From Prochlorococcus sp. AG-670-O13 (GTDB taxonomy: Bacteria > Cyanobacteriota > Cyanobacteriia > PCC-6307 > Cyanobiaceae): a stretch of DNA of 48,845 nt. Shown in pieces: positions 27,165-34,811 of the stretch. How positions within the stretch are numbered: the first letter of the stretch is position 1; each line of letters opens with the position of its first letter. The notes under the pieces are model-generated. The model was given only the letters and a program-made list of their open reading frames with translations, was not told where the DNA came from and ran no database searches. The position numbers were made by a program, and so were the translations under genes. The stretch spans positions 1-48,845 of the forward strand of contig QCTB01000002.1 of the NCBI GenBank assembly GCA_003209055.1. Direction: 5' to 3'.

Positions 27165-28529
27165 TTGGAATTCGACTTTGATTTAATTGTAGTTGGTGCT
27201 GGTTCAGGGGGATTGGCTGCAGCAAAACGAGCTGCAAGTTATGGTGCAAAAGTCGCAATAATTGAAGTTAACAAAATAGGTGGGACATGTGTTATCAGAG
27301 GTTGTGTCCCAAAAAAACTAATGGTTTATGCAGCTAAAAATAGAATAAACATGGTTTCTTCTGAAGGGTATGGATTAAAAAGTAAAGAAATAACTTTTAA
27401 ATCTAAGATTTTACTTAGTAATATTAGAGAAGAAGTTTCTAGATTAAGTGACTTACATTCAAACTCTTTAAAGAAATTAAACGTAAAAGTTTTTGAGGGT
27501 CTTGGAATATTTTTAAATCAAAATACAATACAAGTAGTTTGTCCAAAAACAAAAAATATTTTAAGGGAAATAAGCTCTAAAAAAATTCTTATTTCAGTTG
27601 GAGGTAAACCAAAACAATTAAATATTCCTGGGAAAGATCTAGCATGGAGTAGCGATGATATTTTTGAATTAAAAGACTTTCCTAAGACATTATTAATAGT
27701 TGGGGGAGGCTACATAGCATGTGAATTCGCTTCAATTTTTAAAAACTTAGGTACTGAAGTTACACAATTAATTAGAGGTAAGAACTTGCTGAATGGTTTT
27801 GACAAAGACTTGTCAGAATGCTTAGAAAAGACAATGATTTCTTTGGGCATAGATTTAAAATTCCAAAATCAACTAAAATCTATTAAGAAAATGAATGGTA
27901 ATTTAGAATCGACATTGGAATCAGGGACTAAATTGTTAACCAATAATGTACTTATTGCAACTGGAAGGGAACCTGCACTCAAAAGATTGAATCTAGATAT
28001 TTTTAATCTCAAAATGGATGGTATGTATTTAAAAGTCAATGAACTTAATCAGACAACTAATTCTAATATATTTGCTATTGGAGATATAATAAAAAAGCCA
28101 AATTTAACTCCAGTAGCAATAGAGCAAGGGAGAGTTTTTGCAGATAATTTTTTTGCTGATAAAAAAAGAAAAGTTAATTATGAAAATATTCCCAAGGCGA
28201 TCTTTACAATTCCTGAAATTTCAACAGTTGGGCTTAGTGAAGAAGATGCAAAAGGAATTTATAAGGAAGAAAATATAAAAGTTTTTAAATGTAGTTTCAC
28301 TCCTATGTCTAATACCTTTAAGAAAAATAAATATAAATGTATGTTAAAACTTGTTGTTAACAAAAAGAATGATAAGGTTTTAGGCTGTCATATGTTTGGA
28401 GAAGCAGCATCTGAGATTATACAAATGGTTTCAGTCTCTTTAAATGCAGGAATAACTAAGAAGGAATTTGATATTACTATGGCCTTGCATCCAACCATTT
28501 CAGAGGAATTTGTAACTATGTATGGATAA
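27165..28529 (+). CDS. gor: Glutathione reductase
   Basis: NADPH-dependent flavoenzyme that reduces oxidised glutathione. The 454-residue protein has the FAD-binding GAGSGGLAA at 11-19, the redox-active disulfide Cys42-x4-Cys47 (GGTCVIRGCVPKK), a second dinucleotide-binding site (VGGGYIACEFA near 175-185), FAIGD near 304 and the catalytic C-terminal His442/Glu447 (HPTISEE). Start TTG 27165 has AAAAGG 5-10 bases upstream; the short 51-bp gap to the divergent GST-like gene carries both promoters. Confidence 0.94.
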   Translation: MEFDFDLIVVGAGSGGLAAAKRAASYGAKVAIIEVNKIGGTCVIRGCVPKKLMVYAAKNRINMVSSEGYGLKSKEITFKSKILLSNIREEVSRLSDLHSNSLKKLNVKVFEGLGIFLNQNTIQVVCPKTKNILREISSKKILISVGGKPKQLNIPGKDLAWSSDDIFELKDFPKTLLIVGGGYIACEFASIFKNLGTEVTQLIRGKNLLNGFDKDLSECLEKTMISLGIDLKFQNQLKSIKKMNGNLESTLESGTKLLTNNVLIATGREPALKRLNLDIFNLKMDGMYLKVNELNQTTNSNIFAIGDIIKKPNLTPVAIEQGRVFADNFFADKKRKVNYENIPKAIFTIPEISTVGLSEEDAKGIYKEENIKVFKCSFTPMSNTFKKNKYKCMLKLVVNKKNDKVLGCHMFGEAASEIIQMVSVSLNAGITKKEFDITMALHPTISEEFVTMYG

Positions 28530-28534
28530 CAAAG

Positions 28535-29614
28535 TTATCTTCTAGATATTTTTAGACTTTCTTGAGCTAAAAGAAATACTGTGAAAAATGAGAAATAAAT
28601 AAAAGTAAATACTCTCAATTGATAGAGATTATTAAATCCGTTTAAGAATAATAATTTATCCATGATGTAAAAAATATAAAGATTTAAGAGTATAAAACCT
28701 TCAATTCTGGTAATTTTCCCCTTGGTCCAAAAAATTGGAAGGCAGGCAAAAGTAGTTAAAACCATAAATGGTAAGTCAACTTTTATTAGGCTTGGATCAA
28801 TTGTTAAACCTTTTAATCCAGAAAAAATACTGCAACTTCCAAGAATAAGAAGTTGATTGAGCAAATTACTTCCAATAACATTACCAATAGCAAGATCTGT
28901 TTTACCTTTAAAGGCTGCAATTATTGAAGTAACTAGCTCTGGCAGTGAGGTGCCAGTCGCAACTATAGTTAGACCAATAATAATTTCATTTACTCCTAAT
29001 AGAGCCGCTAAAGATTGAGAACCATTTACTAAAATATTTGAACCAAAGCTTAGAAGAAGAATTCCAGATATCAACTTTAATCCAATATTAAGCTTACTTC
29101 TCTTATTCCCTTGAACATCTTTTATCTCAGGCTCAGCATTTTTAGTATTCTCTTCATTTTCTTTCATAGTATTTATTTCCCAAATTGTATTTAAAGTTAA
29201 ACAAAATATGAGAAAAATTCCTGCTTGCCAAGTCAATAGTCCAGTTGATGACATTGCCCAGACTGCACATGATATGGCTATTAGAAGAGGGACATCTCTA
29301 CGGACAATTCTGCTTTTTACTTTTAAAGGTGTTATTAATGAGCTTATTCCTAATACAACAAGAACATTAAAAATATTGCTTCCTATTACATTACTTGCTG
29401 CGAGTGAATCACTCCCCTTGAAGATTGAATTTAAACTTACTAACAATTCAGGAGAGCTTGTCCCTAAGGAAACAACAGTTAAACCTATCACTATTTGAGG
29501 TATTCCTAAGATTAGCGATAAAGAAATTGCCCCTTGAATGAATAATTCCCCTCCTGCAAAAAGTAATACTATTCCTATTATTATCTCTACTATTGGCAAT
29601 ATAAACTCACTCAT
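28535..29614 (-). CDS. Calcium/sodium:cation antiporter (CaCA family, YrbG-like)
   Basis: 359 residues with about ten membrane segments. The two inverted alpha repeats are clear: GGELFIQGA with LTVVSLGTSSPELLVSL and NVIGSNIFN in the first half, and GSNILVNGS with LTIVATGTSLPELVTS and NVIGSNLLNQ in the second. The GTS-PE motifs hold the cation-binding glutamates. A charged loop of about 40 residues separates the halves. The exchanged ion, Ca2+ or another cation, cannot be decided. It ends 5 bp from gor, convergently. Confidence 0.9.
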   Translation of the reverse strand: MSEFILPIVEIIIGIVLLFAGGELFIQGAISLSLILGIPQIVIGLTVVSLGTSSPELLVSLNSIFKGSDSLAASNVIGSNIFNVLVVLGISSLITPLKVKSRIVRRDVPLLIAISCAVWAMSSTGLLTWQAGIFLIFCLTLNTIWEINTMKENEENTKNAEPEIKDVQGNKRSKLNIGLKLISGILLLSFGSNILVNGSQSLAALLGVNEIIIGLTIVATGTSLPELVTSIIAAFKGKTDLAIGNVIGSNLLNQLLILGSCSIFSGLKGLTIDPSLIKVDLPFMVLTTFACLPIFWTKGKITRIEGFILLNLYIFYIMDKLLFLNGFNNLYQLRVFTFIYFSFFTVFLLAQESLKISRR

Positions 29615-29721
29615 ATTTAAAATATTTATTTAAATAATTATATCTTGAATTTATTCAATAATTATCTTAAAACTATTGTCAAATTTTATTTGCTGTTAAA
29701 ATTAATTAAATTATTAAAATT

Positions 29722-30771
29722 TTGAAAGAATTAACTATATCAAAACCAGACGATTGGCATTTACATTTAAGGGAAGGCATTGTTTTAAAAAATATTATCA
29801 GATTTACATCTGAAGTTTTTGGCAGGGCTATTGTTATGCCAAACACGAAGAAACCAATCATATCAATTAAAGAATGTATTTCTTATAAAAAATCTATATC
29901 TGAAGCATTGCCTAAAAATTCTACTTTCGAGCCATTAATGACAATATATCTGACAGACGAAACAATAAAAGATGAATTATTAGAAGGCTTTAATAATAAT
30001 GTTTTCTTTGCTGCTAAATTGTATCCTGCTAATGCGACAACAAACTCAAGTCAGGGAGTTAAAAAAATAGAAAATCTTTATGAAATATTTGAAGTTATGC
30101 AAGAAATTGGAATGCCTCTTTTAATTCATGGAGAAGTGACCGATCCTGAAGTCGATATCTTTGATAGAGAACACGTATTTATAGATAAAGAACTTTCACC
30201 TTTAATAAAAAGATTTCCAAAATTGAAAATTGTTTTAGAACATATAACTACCTCTCATGCCGTTGATTTTGTTCAGGAGAATAATTTAGGAGCTACTATT
30301 ACACCACATCATTTACACATTAATAGGAATGCGATGTTCTTTGGCGGTTTAAACAGTGACTTTTACTGTTTACCAATTGCTAAGAGAGAAAATAATAGAA
30401 TTGCTTTAAGGAAGGCTGCTACTGGCGGAAAAGAATGTTTTTTCTTAGGTACGGATTCTGCTCCTCATCTAAGACAGTGGAAAGCATTTTGTGGTTGTGC
30501 AGGTATTTTTAACTCTCCAGTAGCCATAGAAAGTTACATAAAAGTTTTTGAGGAGGAAAATGCTCTTGATCAATTCGAAAAATTTGCAAGTTTGAATGGA
30601 CCTAATTTTTACAATCTACCTATTAATAAAGAAAAAATAAGATTAGTATCTAAGCAAAATGAAATTCCAGAATTTATTGATGTAATTGAGAACAATAAGG
30701 TTGTTGGACAAATAAAACCTTTTCATGGAGGAGAAACTTTAACATGGCAACTCGAGGGACTAATTAAATAA
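29722..30771 (+). CDS. pyrC: Dihydroorotase (type II)
   Basis: Cyclises N-carbamoyl-aspartate to dihydroorotate in pyrimidine synthesis. The 349-residue protein has metal ligands His13 and His15 (DDWHLHLREG), a likely carbamylated lysine in FFAAKLYPANATTN near 98, further ligands in PLLIHGE and LEHITT, and the catalytic Asp in LGTDSAPH near 251-258. Start is TTG 29722, 107 bp from the divergent antiporter gene. A hairpin follows 75 bp after the stop. Confidence 0.95.
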   Translation: MKELTISKPDDWHLHLREGIVLKNIIRFTSEVFGRAIVMPNTKKPIISIKECISYKKSISEALPKNSTFEPLMTIYLTDETIKDELLEGFNNNVFFAAKLYPANATTNSSQGVKKIENLYEIFEVMQEIGMPLLIHGEVTDPEVDIFDREHVFIDKELSPLIKRFPKLKIVLEHITTSHAVDFVQENNLGATITPHHLHINRNAMFFGGLNSDFYCLPIAKRENNRIALRKAATGGKECFFLGTDSAPHLRQWKAFCGCAGIFNSPVAIESYIKVFEEENALDQFEKFASLNGPNFYNLPINKEKIRLVSKQNEIPEFIDVIENNKVVGQIKPFHGGETLTWQLEGLIK

Positions 30772-30845
30772 AATATAAAAACATTAAATTAACTTTTGAA
30801 AAAAATAAATACTAAACTCTTTATTTGATTAAAAAAATTTTTTGA

Positions 30846-30868
30846 TTGAAAGATAAAATCTTTTTCAA
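30846..30868 (+). terminator. Terminator-like hairpin after pyrC
   Basis: TTGAAAGAT (30846-30854) pairs with ATCTTT..CAA (30858-30868) over AAA, with a 2-base bulge. The descending arm contains a T5 run. Likely the end of the pyrC transcript; pairing is imperfect and AT-rich. Confidence 0.35.
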
Positions 30869-30901
30869 GATTCTGAGAAAATGTAAATATTGGGTTAACT
30901 T

Positions 30902-30931
30902 TTGGTTGATTGAGGTTCTTTCCGCTACGCT
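30902..30931 (+). promoter_or_regulatory. Promoter-like duplicate upstream of the tRNA-Leu fragment
   Basis: TTGGTT (30902-30907), an 18-base spacer and TACGCT (30926-30931), then 21 bases to the fragment's first G. The intact tRNA-Leu at 31590 has the same layout: TTGGTT, 18, TACGAT, 21. The conservation of spacing suggests that the fragment still has a usable promoter. Confidence 0.5.
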
Positions 30932-30938
30932 TAGAAAA

Positions 30939-30992
30939 CGCAAATTCCTTTTGGGTGTGTGGCGGAATTGGTAGACGCGCCGGACTTAAAAT
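30939..30992 (+). repeat. 54-bp direct repeat, copy 1 (truncated tRNA-Leu)
   Basis: Matches 31576-31629 in 53 of 54 positions; the two copies are 637 bp apart, in the same orientation. It covers 14 bp of leader plus 40 bp of tRNA. Confidence 0.9.
30953..30992 (+). pseudogene. tRNA-Leu 5' half (truncated duplicate)
   Basis: The 40 bases match the intact tRNA-Leu(UAA) from its first base through the D arm and anticodon loop (ending CTTAAAAT), then the sequence departs completely. The match continues 14 bases upstream of the tRNA, making 54 bases with one mismatch: T30956 against A31593, which breaks the fourth acceptor pair. No variable arm, T arm or acceptor 3' strand follows, so it cannot make a tRNA. 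Its break in the anticodon loop is where tyrosine recombinases often cut tRNA genes. It may also be the 5' part of a short RNA ending at 31060. Confidence 0.8.
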
Positions 30993-31030
30993 GAAATTGA
31001 TAACCTAATACAATAGCGAACAGGTCAATT

Positions 31031-31065
31031 AGGGATTGGGGTAAAACTCAGTCCCTATCTTTATT
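31031..31065 (+). terminator. Terminator-like hairpin downstream of the tRNA-Leu fragment
   Basis: AGGGATTGGG (31031-31040) pairs with CTCAGTCCCT (31047-31056), ten pairs including two G-T, with the loop GTAAAA; the sequence ATCTTTATT follows. It has G+C well above its surroundings. A transcript from the duplicated promoter would be about 100-110 bases long if it starts near the tRNA fragment and ends here. Confidence 0.5.
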
Positions 31066-31198
31066 TATAACCTATCCACATTGGAATAAATATCCAACAC
31101 ATAATCTAGCGACTTATAAACCATTAAATTTCGCAGTATTTTTAAAAGAATTTTATTAATTTTGAGTTTTTTTAACTTTTGACCACTAGCTGAAATAT

Positions 31199-31390
31199 TT
31201 ACTCTGATTTTTCAATAGGAAAAATAACAGCTAATCCAAGATATATCAAAATTGGAATGCCAAAGGTGAAACATCCAGAGATGAAAAAAACTAATCGCCA
31301 GAAAAAAACATTTCCTCTGTTAGATTTTTCGAGACCTTTGCAAACGCCTAAAAACCAGGAACCTTTTTTCGCTCTGATAATGCTCGACAT
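31199..31390 (-). CDS. PspC-domain small membrane protein
   Basis: 63 residues with the PspC pattern: a short start (RAKKGSWFLGVCKGLEKS), then two hydrophobic stretches (VFFWRLVFFISGCF and FGIPILIYLGLAVIFP). Family members are membrane proteins linked to envelope stress; single-domain short forms are common and poorly characterised. It is the only gene between the two tRNA-Leu copies and is read opposite to them. The DNA on both sides (31066-31198, 31391-31538) holds no other gene that I can support. Confidence 0.8.
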   Translation of the reverse strand: MSSIIRAKKGSWFLGVCKGLEKSNRGNVFFWRLVFFISGCFTFGIPILIYLGLAVIFPIEKSE

Positions 31391-31538
31391 TTATTTTTTC
31401 AATTAAGAATAATTATTAATAACATATCAGCGATCTTATTTTTTACTAGTAAATATTTGCATAATTCTAAATAACCTAATTCTAAAAATATCCAGCGCGT
31501 CTATTGCTTCCTTAAAAGTGTAAATATTCGCATTTTTC

Positions 31539-31568
31539 TTGGTTAAAAGTGATACTTTCGGCTACGAT
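31539..31568 (+). promoter_or_regulatory. Promoter of tRNA-Leu(UAA)
   Basis: TTGGTT (31539-31544) and TACGAT (31563-31568) with an 18-base spacer, 21 bases before the tRNA. The duplicate upstream of the tRNA fragment keeps both hexamers (one base changed) and both distances. Confidence 0.5.
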
Positions 31569-31575
31569 AAAAAAG

Positions 31576-31629
31576 CGCAAATTCCTTTTGGGAGTGTGGC
31601 GGAATTGGTAGACGCGCCGGACTTAAAAT
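31576..31629 (+). repeat. 54-bp direct repeat, copy 2 (within intact tRNA-Leu)
   Basis: Partner of 30939-30992; includes 14 bp of leader and the first 40 bases of the intact tRNA. Confidence 0.9.
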
Positions 31630-31675
31630 CCGTCGAGCGCTTTAGCTCGTGGGGGTTCAAGTCCCCCCACTCCCA
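31590..31675 (+). tRNA. tRNA-Leu (anticodon UAA)
   Basis: 86 bases forming a complete class II cloverleaf. Acceptor arms GGGAGTG (31590-31596) and CACTCCC (31668-31674) pair fully, with discriminator A. The anticodon loop CTTAAAA gives UAA, reading UUA leucine codons. The variable arm is GAGCGCTTTAGCTC and the T arm GGGGGTTCAAGTCCCCC. CCA is not encoded. It has no group I intron, although many cyanobacteria have one at this anticodon. Confidence 0.97.
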
Positions 31676-31754
31676 TTCTTAAACTATTTATTTTTAGTTC
31701 TTACGATAACTTTTAATAATTGTTATGTTTTAACTAAGTAAACCAGAATTTTAA

Positions 31755-31988
31755 ATGGAAAGTATTTTTAATAATTCATTTGCGACTTTAATTACCTACG
31801 TTGGTATTATTTCTATTTATTTATTATTTATACCGTTAATCCTTTTTTACTGGATGAATAATAGATGGAATGTTATGGGCAAATTTGAGAGATTATGCAT
31901 TTATGGATTAGTCTTTCTTTTTTTTCCAGGTTTAATTTTATTTGCTCCATTTTTAAATCTCAGATTAAGAGGAAATAGCAAAGGGTAA
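31755..31988 (+). CDS. ndhL: NAD(P)H-quinone oxidoreductase subunit L
   Basis: A 77-residue membrane subunit of the cyanobacterial NDH-1 complex, which moves electrons from ferredoxin to plastoquinone in respiration and cyclic flow. Two hydrophobic segments (about 10-33 and 46-66) surround the conserved [16 protein letters not shown]. Length and motif match NdhL. It is followed after 4 bp by a DUF3007 gene, a common pairing in cyanobacteria, then by trpA. Confidence 0.92.
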   Translation: MESIFNNSFATLITYVGIISIYLLFIPLILFYWMNNRWNVMGKFERLCIYGLVFLFFPGLILFAPFLNLRLRGNSKG

Positions 31989-31992
31989 CTAA

Positions 31993-32313
31993 TTGACTAA
32001 AGGTAAAGTTGTACAAATAGGTTTATTAATCTCTTTATTAGGAATATTAAGTTACAAGTTAGTGCCACAATTTGGTATAGATAACTTTACTGCTAGTACT
32101 ATCTCAAACTTTATCTTAATTGTGATTGTAATAAGTTGGGTCTCATCTTATGTTCTTAGAGTTTTCAACGGAAAAATGACTTTTATGGAACAAAGGAAGC
32201 GTTACAGAAAAGAATATGAAAAAATTGTGAATGATAAACTAGAAACTAAATTCAACTCATTATCAAAAGAAGATCAGAAAAAACTAATGGAAGATTTAGA
32301 GAAAAAATCATAA
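31993..32313 (+). CDS. DUF3007 membrane protein
   Basis: 106 residues from TTG 31993, 4 bp after ndhL. Two hydrophobic segments lie at about 8-25 and 39-57, followed by VLRVFNGKMTFMEQRKRYRKEYE and a charged helical tail. This matches the DUF3007 family of cyanobacteria and plastids as I recall it. Linkage to ndhL suggests a role in photosynthetic membrane complexes, but this is inferred from position only. Confidence 0.8.
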   Translation: MTKGKVVQIGLLISLLGILSYKLVPQFGIDNFTASTISNFILIVIVISWVSSYVLRVFNGKMTFMEQRKRYRKEYEKIVNDKLETKFNSLSKEDQKKLMEDLEKKS

Positions 32314-32349
32314 ACTCCCTAAGAATTTCAAATAAAAATCTAAAAATTC

Positions 32350-33189
32350 ATGAAAGAAAACAAGAAAAATCAAATCACTAAAAATGAAACTTTATCAAAA
32401 ATAGATAAGAAGTTTTTTGAATTAAAAAATAATCAGAAATTAGCTTTAATGCCCTTTCTCATGGCAGGGGATCCTAATATTGAAATAACTTCTAAAATAT
32501 TATTAAAGCTACAAGAAAAGGGCGCAGACTTTATTGAACTAGGAATCCCCTATAGTGATCCTCTTGCAGATGGTCCAATTATTCAATTTTCAGCATCTAG
32601 AGCTTTAAAGTCAGGCACTACTTTAATAAAGGTGATCCAGTTATTAGAGTCTCTTAAGGATAAGTTGCATATTCCAGTAATACTTTTTTCTTATTTTAAT
32701 CCTATATTAAATTTTGGACTTGAGAATTTTTGTGAGTTAGCATCTAAAGCTGGTGTCGCCGGATTAATAATTCCTGATCTTCCCTTGGAAGAAGCCTATA
32801 AATTTTCAAAAATTATTAGTTCTTACCATATAGATTTAATATTATTAGTGGCACCTACAACTCCCTTTGAGAGAATGAAAATGATATCTAATAATACAAA
32901 AGGATTTACTTATTTAGTAAGTGTAACAGGAGTAACAGGAGAGAGAAACAAAATGGAAAATAGAGTAGAAAGTCTTATTAGTAAATTAAAAGAAATAAGC
33001 ATTAATCCAGTTGCCGTTGGTTTCGGAATATCTTCACCTGAACATGTTAATAAGGTTCGTAAATGGGGGGCAGATGGAGTAATTATTGGAAGTGCATTTG
33101 TTAAAAGAATTTCTGATTGTAAAGAAATTGAAGTTGTAAATAAAATTGGCAACTTTTGCGAAGAAATGCGTATAGCTGCGGATCAATAA
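32350..33189 (+). CDS. trpA: Tryptophan synthase alpha chain
   Basis: Cleaves indole-3-glycerol phosphate to indole for the beta subunit. The 279-residue TIM-barrel has catalytic Glu63 (FIELGIPYSDP) and Asp74 (LADGP), the phosphate-binding GFGISSPEH near 226-234 and GVIIGSAFVK near 246-255. ATG 32350 follows the DUF3007 gene by 36 bp. trpB is not in the window. Two hairpins follow before convergent cyAbrB. Confidence 0.96.
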   Translation: MKENKKNQITKNETLSKIDKKFFELKNNQKLALMPFLMAGDPNIEITSKILLKLQEKGADFIELGIPYSDPLADGPIIQFSASRALKSGTTLIKVIQLLESLKDKLHIPVILFSYFNPILNFGLENFCELASKAGVAGLIIPDLPLEEAYKFSKIISSYHIDLILLVAPTTPFERMKMISNNTKGFTYLVSVTGVTGERNKMENRVESLISKLKEISINPVAVGFGISSPEHVNKVRKWGADGVIIGSAFVKRISDCKEIEVVNKIGNFCEEMRIAADQ

Positions 33190-33200
33190 ATGTAATTTTA

Positions 33201-33254
33201 AAGCTATATTTATAAGCTTATTTTATTAAAAAACCCACTATAAAAAGAGGGTTT
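33201..33254. terminator. Tandem hairpins between convergent trpA and cyAbrB
   Basis: First hairpin: AAGCT (33201-33205) with AGCTT (33215-33219), followed by TTTTATT. Second: AAACCC (33231-33236) with GGGTTT (33249-33254) over a 12-base loop, followed on the minus strand by an A/T stretch. The pair probably ends transcription from both sides. Confidence 0.5.
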
Positions 33255-33283
33255 AAACAATAAAATTCAAAAAAAATTTTTTT

Positions 33284-33643
33284 TTATTCTGATCCTTTAG
33301 CTGGTAATAATCTTATTTGTTTCCTACCTAATTTTATTTCAAACTCATCACCTGCTTTTAAGTCTAAAAGTGCAGTATATGCTTTCCCAATTAAGAGATT
33401 TCCATTACCTTGAACTGTTGCTATGTAACTTAATTTTCTACCACCCTTCCCAATTCCTGCTACTCCAGCATCACCAAGATTAACTCCTTTTGCTTCAAGA
33501 AGTGATTCATAAAAAGCGGTGAAATTTAAACGTTCGCCTCCGTTTTTTTTTGTGGAAACATATCCACAAGCACGAACAAGATCCGACTTGCTAACATCAC
33601 CTAGTTCTTTAACTTTAGCAAGAAGATCGCTACCAGTGAGCAT
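33284..33643 (-). CDS. AbrB-like transcriptional regulator (cyAbrB)
   Basis: 119 residues typical of cyanobacterial AbrB regulators: an N-terminal region (GSDLLAKVKELGDVSKSDLVRACGY, then FTAFYESLLEAKG) and a C-terminal AbrB-type DNA-binding domain (GNLLIGKAYTALLDLKAGDEFEIKLGRKQIRL). cyAbrB proteins are abundant nucleoid-like regulators of nitrogen, carbon and stress genes. Two types exist in many cyanobacteria; which type this is cannot be decided here. It faces trpA tail to tail. Confidence 0.9.
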   Translation of the reverse strand: MLTGSDLLAKVKELGDVSKSDLVRACGYVSTKKNGGERLNFTAFYESLLEAKGVNLGDAGVAGIGKGGRKLSYIATVQGNGNLLIGKAYTALLDLKAGDEFEIKLGRKQIRLLPAKGSE

Positions 33644-33741
33644 AATAAATTAATAAAAAGTTATTCTTAATTAACATAGCAATTAGAGTGTAATTTGTGC
33701 AATTATTAATTATGTATTTATTCAATTATTATCTTTTTAAA

Positions 33742-34011
33742 ATGGAAAAATTTATAGTTTTTGGTAACTACTGTGAGGATGCAATTAGTAAAAGGGAACC
33801 GTTTCGTAAACAACATTTAAATAGACTTGAAAATTTAAAAGATAGAAATATTTTAGTTACTTTAGGTCCTACAAAATGTACAAAATATTTATTCGCTATT
33901 TTTAATGCTAATGATGAAAATGAATTAAAAAAATTAATTGAGAAAGATATTTATTGGCAAAAAGGAATATGGATTTCTTTTAAAATTTATCCCTGGATCC
34001 AAGCATTTTAA
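33742..34011 (+). CDS. YciI-like protein
   Basis: 89 residues from ATG 33742 (MEKFIVFGNYCEDA). The frame is open to a GTG at 33697, but the added 15 residues are not part of the family. The YciI pattern is visible in FRKQHLNRLENLKDRNILVTLGP, with the conserved His, and in the closing KIYPWIQAF. The fold is a ferredoxin-like alpha/beta barrel of uncertain enzymatic role. It starts 98 bp from cyAbrB, divergently. Confidence 0.82.
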   Translation: MEKFIVFGNYCEDAISKREPFRKQHLNRLENLKDRNILVTLGPTKCTKYLFAIFNANDENELKKLIEKDIYWQKGIWISFKIYPWIQAF

Positions 34012-34094
34012 TGTAGGTTTTTATAAAAATATCTTTTATAATATTTTAAAAAAGAAAAAAGTTTTAAATAACATATTGTCTAAAGTTTTATATT

Positions 34095-34415
34095 TTATTT
34101 ACTACTATCTTTTCTTATTTGATTTACTAAAGAGTCTATGTCTAATTGATTATATGGATGGGTTTTGTTTACTTCTAGAGAATTAATTTGTATATTTTTT
34201 AGCCAATTCTGCTCTATCTTTATAAGATTTTTTGCTAAGTTAAAAATTCCACCTTTTTTATAAATTTCTTTAACTTTTTGAGTAATTTCATATGTTCTGC
34301 TTGATTTTATTTTTAATTCATTAGCTAGATCTTTTTGAGTATATCCATGCGATTTCAACCAATCTTTAATAAAGACTATTATTTCTTTCTCTTCTTCTTG
34401 AGATAGTTTACTCAT
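34095..34415 (-). CDS. Small protein with helix-turn-helix-like segment
   Basis: 106 residues. Residues about 24-45 (YTQKDLANELKIKSSRTYEI) have the spacing of a helix-turn-helix, suggesting a DNA-binding regulator. The rest is charged and helical, with no other motif. Its ATG overlaps the TGA of the YkvA-type gene (ATGA, 34412-34415), so the two are translationally coupled. Function unknown. Confidence 0.7.
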   Translation of the reverse strand: MSKLSQEEEKEIIVFIKDWLKSHGYTQKDLANELKIKSSRTYEITQKVKEIYKKGGIFNLAKNLIKIEQNWLKNIQINSLEVNKTHPYNQLDIDSLVNQIRKDSSK

Positions 34416-34786
34416 TTCATGAAAGGGAATAATTTATTAAGTTTCCTTTCTGCTCTAGCTCTTATTGAAGGAGTCATATACTTACTCCATATACTTAAAA
34501 CTGCAGTTAGGGCAACGAAGTCATCACTAAAGCCTACTAAAGGCATAAAGTCAGGGAACAGATCAAAAGGCATGATTAAATAAGCTAGTGCAGCCATTAA
34601 TGAAACTCTTACTTGTGATGGAGTATATGGATCTAGCGCCATTTCTAAAACTTCTAAAGCAGGTTTTGAAATTGTTCTCCCAGCCCTTATTAGGATTTTT
34701 ATAATTATATTTTCATCCAATGACGAACTTTCCAAAACCTCTGCTTCATAGATTCTTTCTTTTTTTTGGTAATAACTCTTACTCAT
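34412..34786 (-). CDS. YkvA/DUF1232 family membrane protein
   Basis: 124 residues with the DUF1232 core VRVSLMAALAYLIMPFDLFPDFMPLVGFSDDFVAL near 58-93, whose PxDxxPDxxP-type motif defines the family. The central hydrophobic part may be membrane-inserted. Family role is unknown. It is coupled to the HTH-like gene after it, and lies 25 bp downstream of the sigma factor gene on the same strand, so the three may form one unit. Confidence 0.82.
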   Translation of the reverse strand: MSKSYYQKKERIYEAEVLESSSLDENIIIKILIRAGRTISKPALEVLEMALDPYTPSQVRVSLMAALAYLIMPFDLFPDFMPLVGFSDDFVALTAVLSIWSKYMTPSIRARAERKLNKLFPFMK

Positions 34787-34811
34787 ACTTTTAATTAGTA
34801 AAAAAAATTTT

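Noticed and set aside
30953-31200. Group I intron in tRNA-Leu(UAA)
   Set aside because: Cyanobacterial introns insert at this anticodon, but no P7-type core or 3' exon follows the fragment, and the intact tRNA downstream is uninterrupted.
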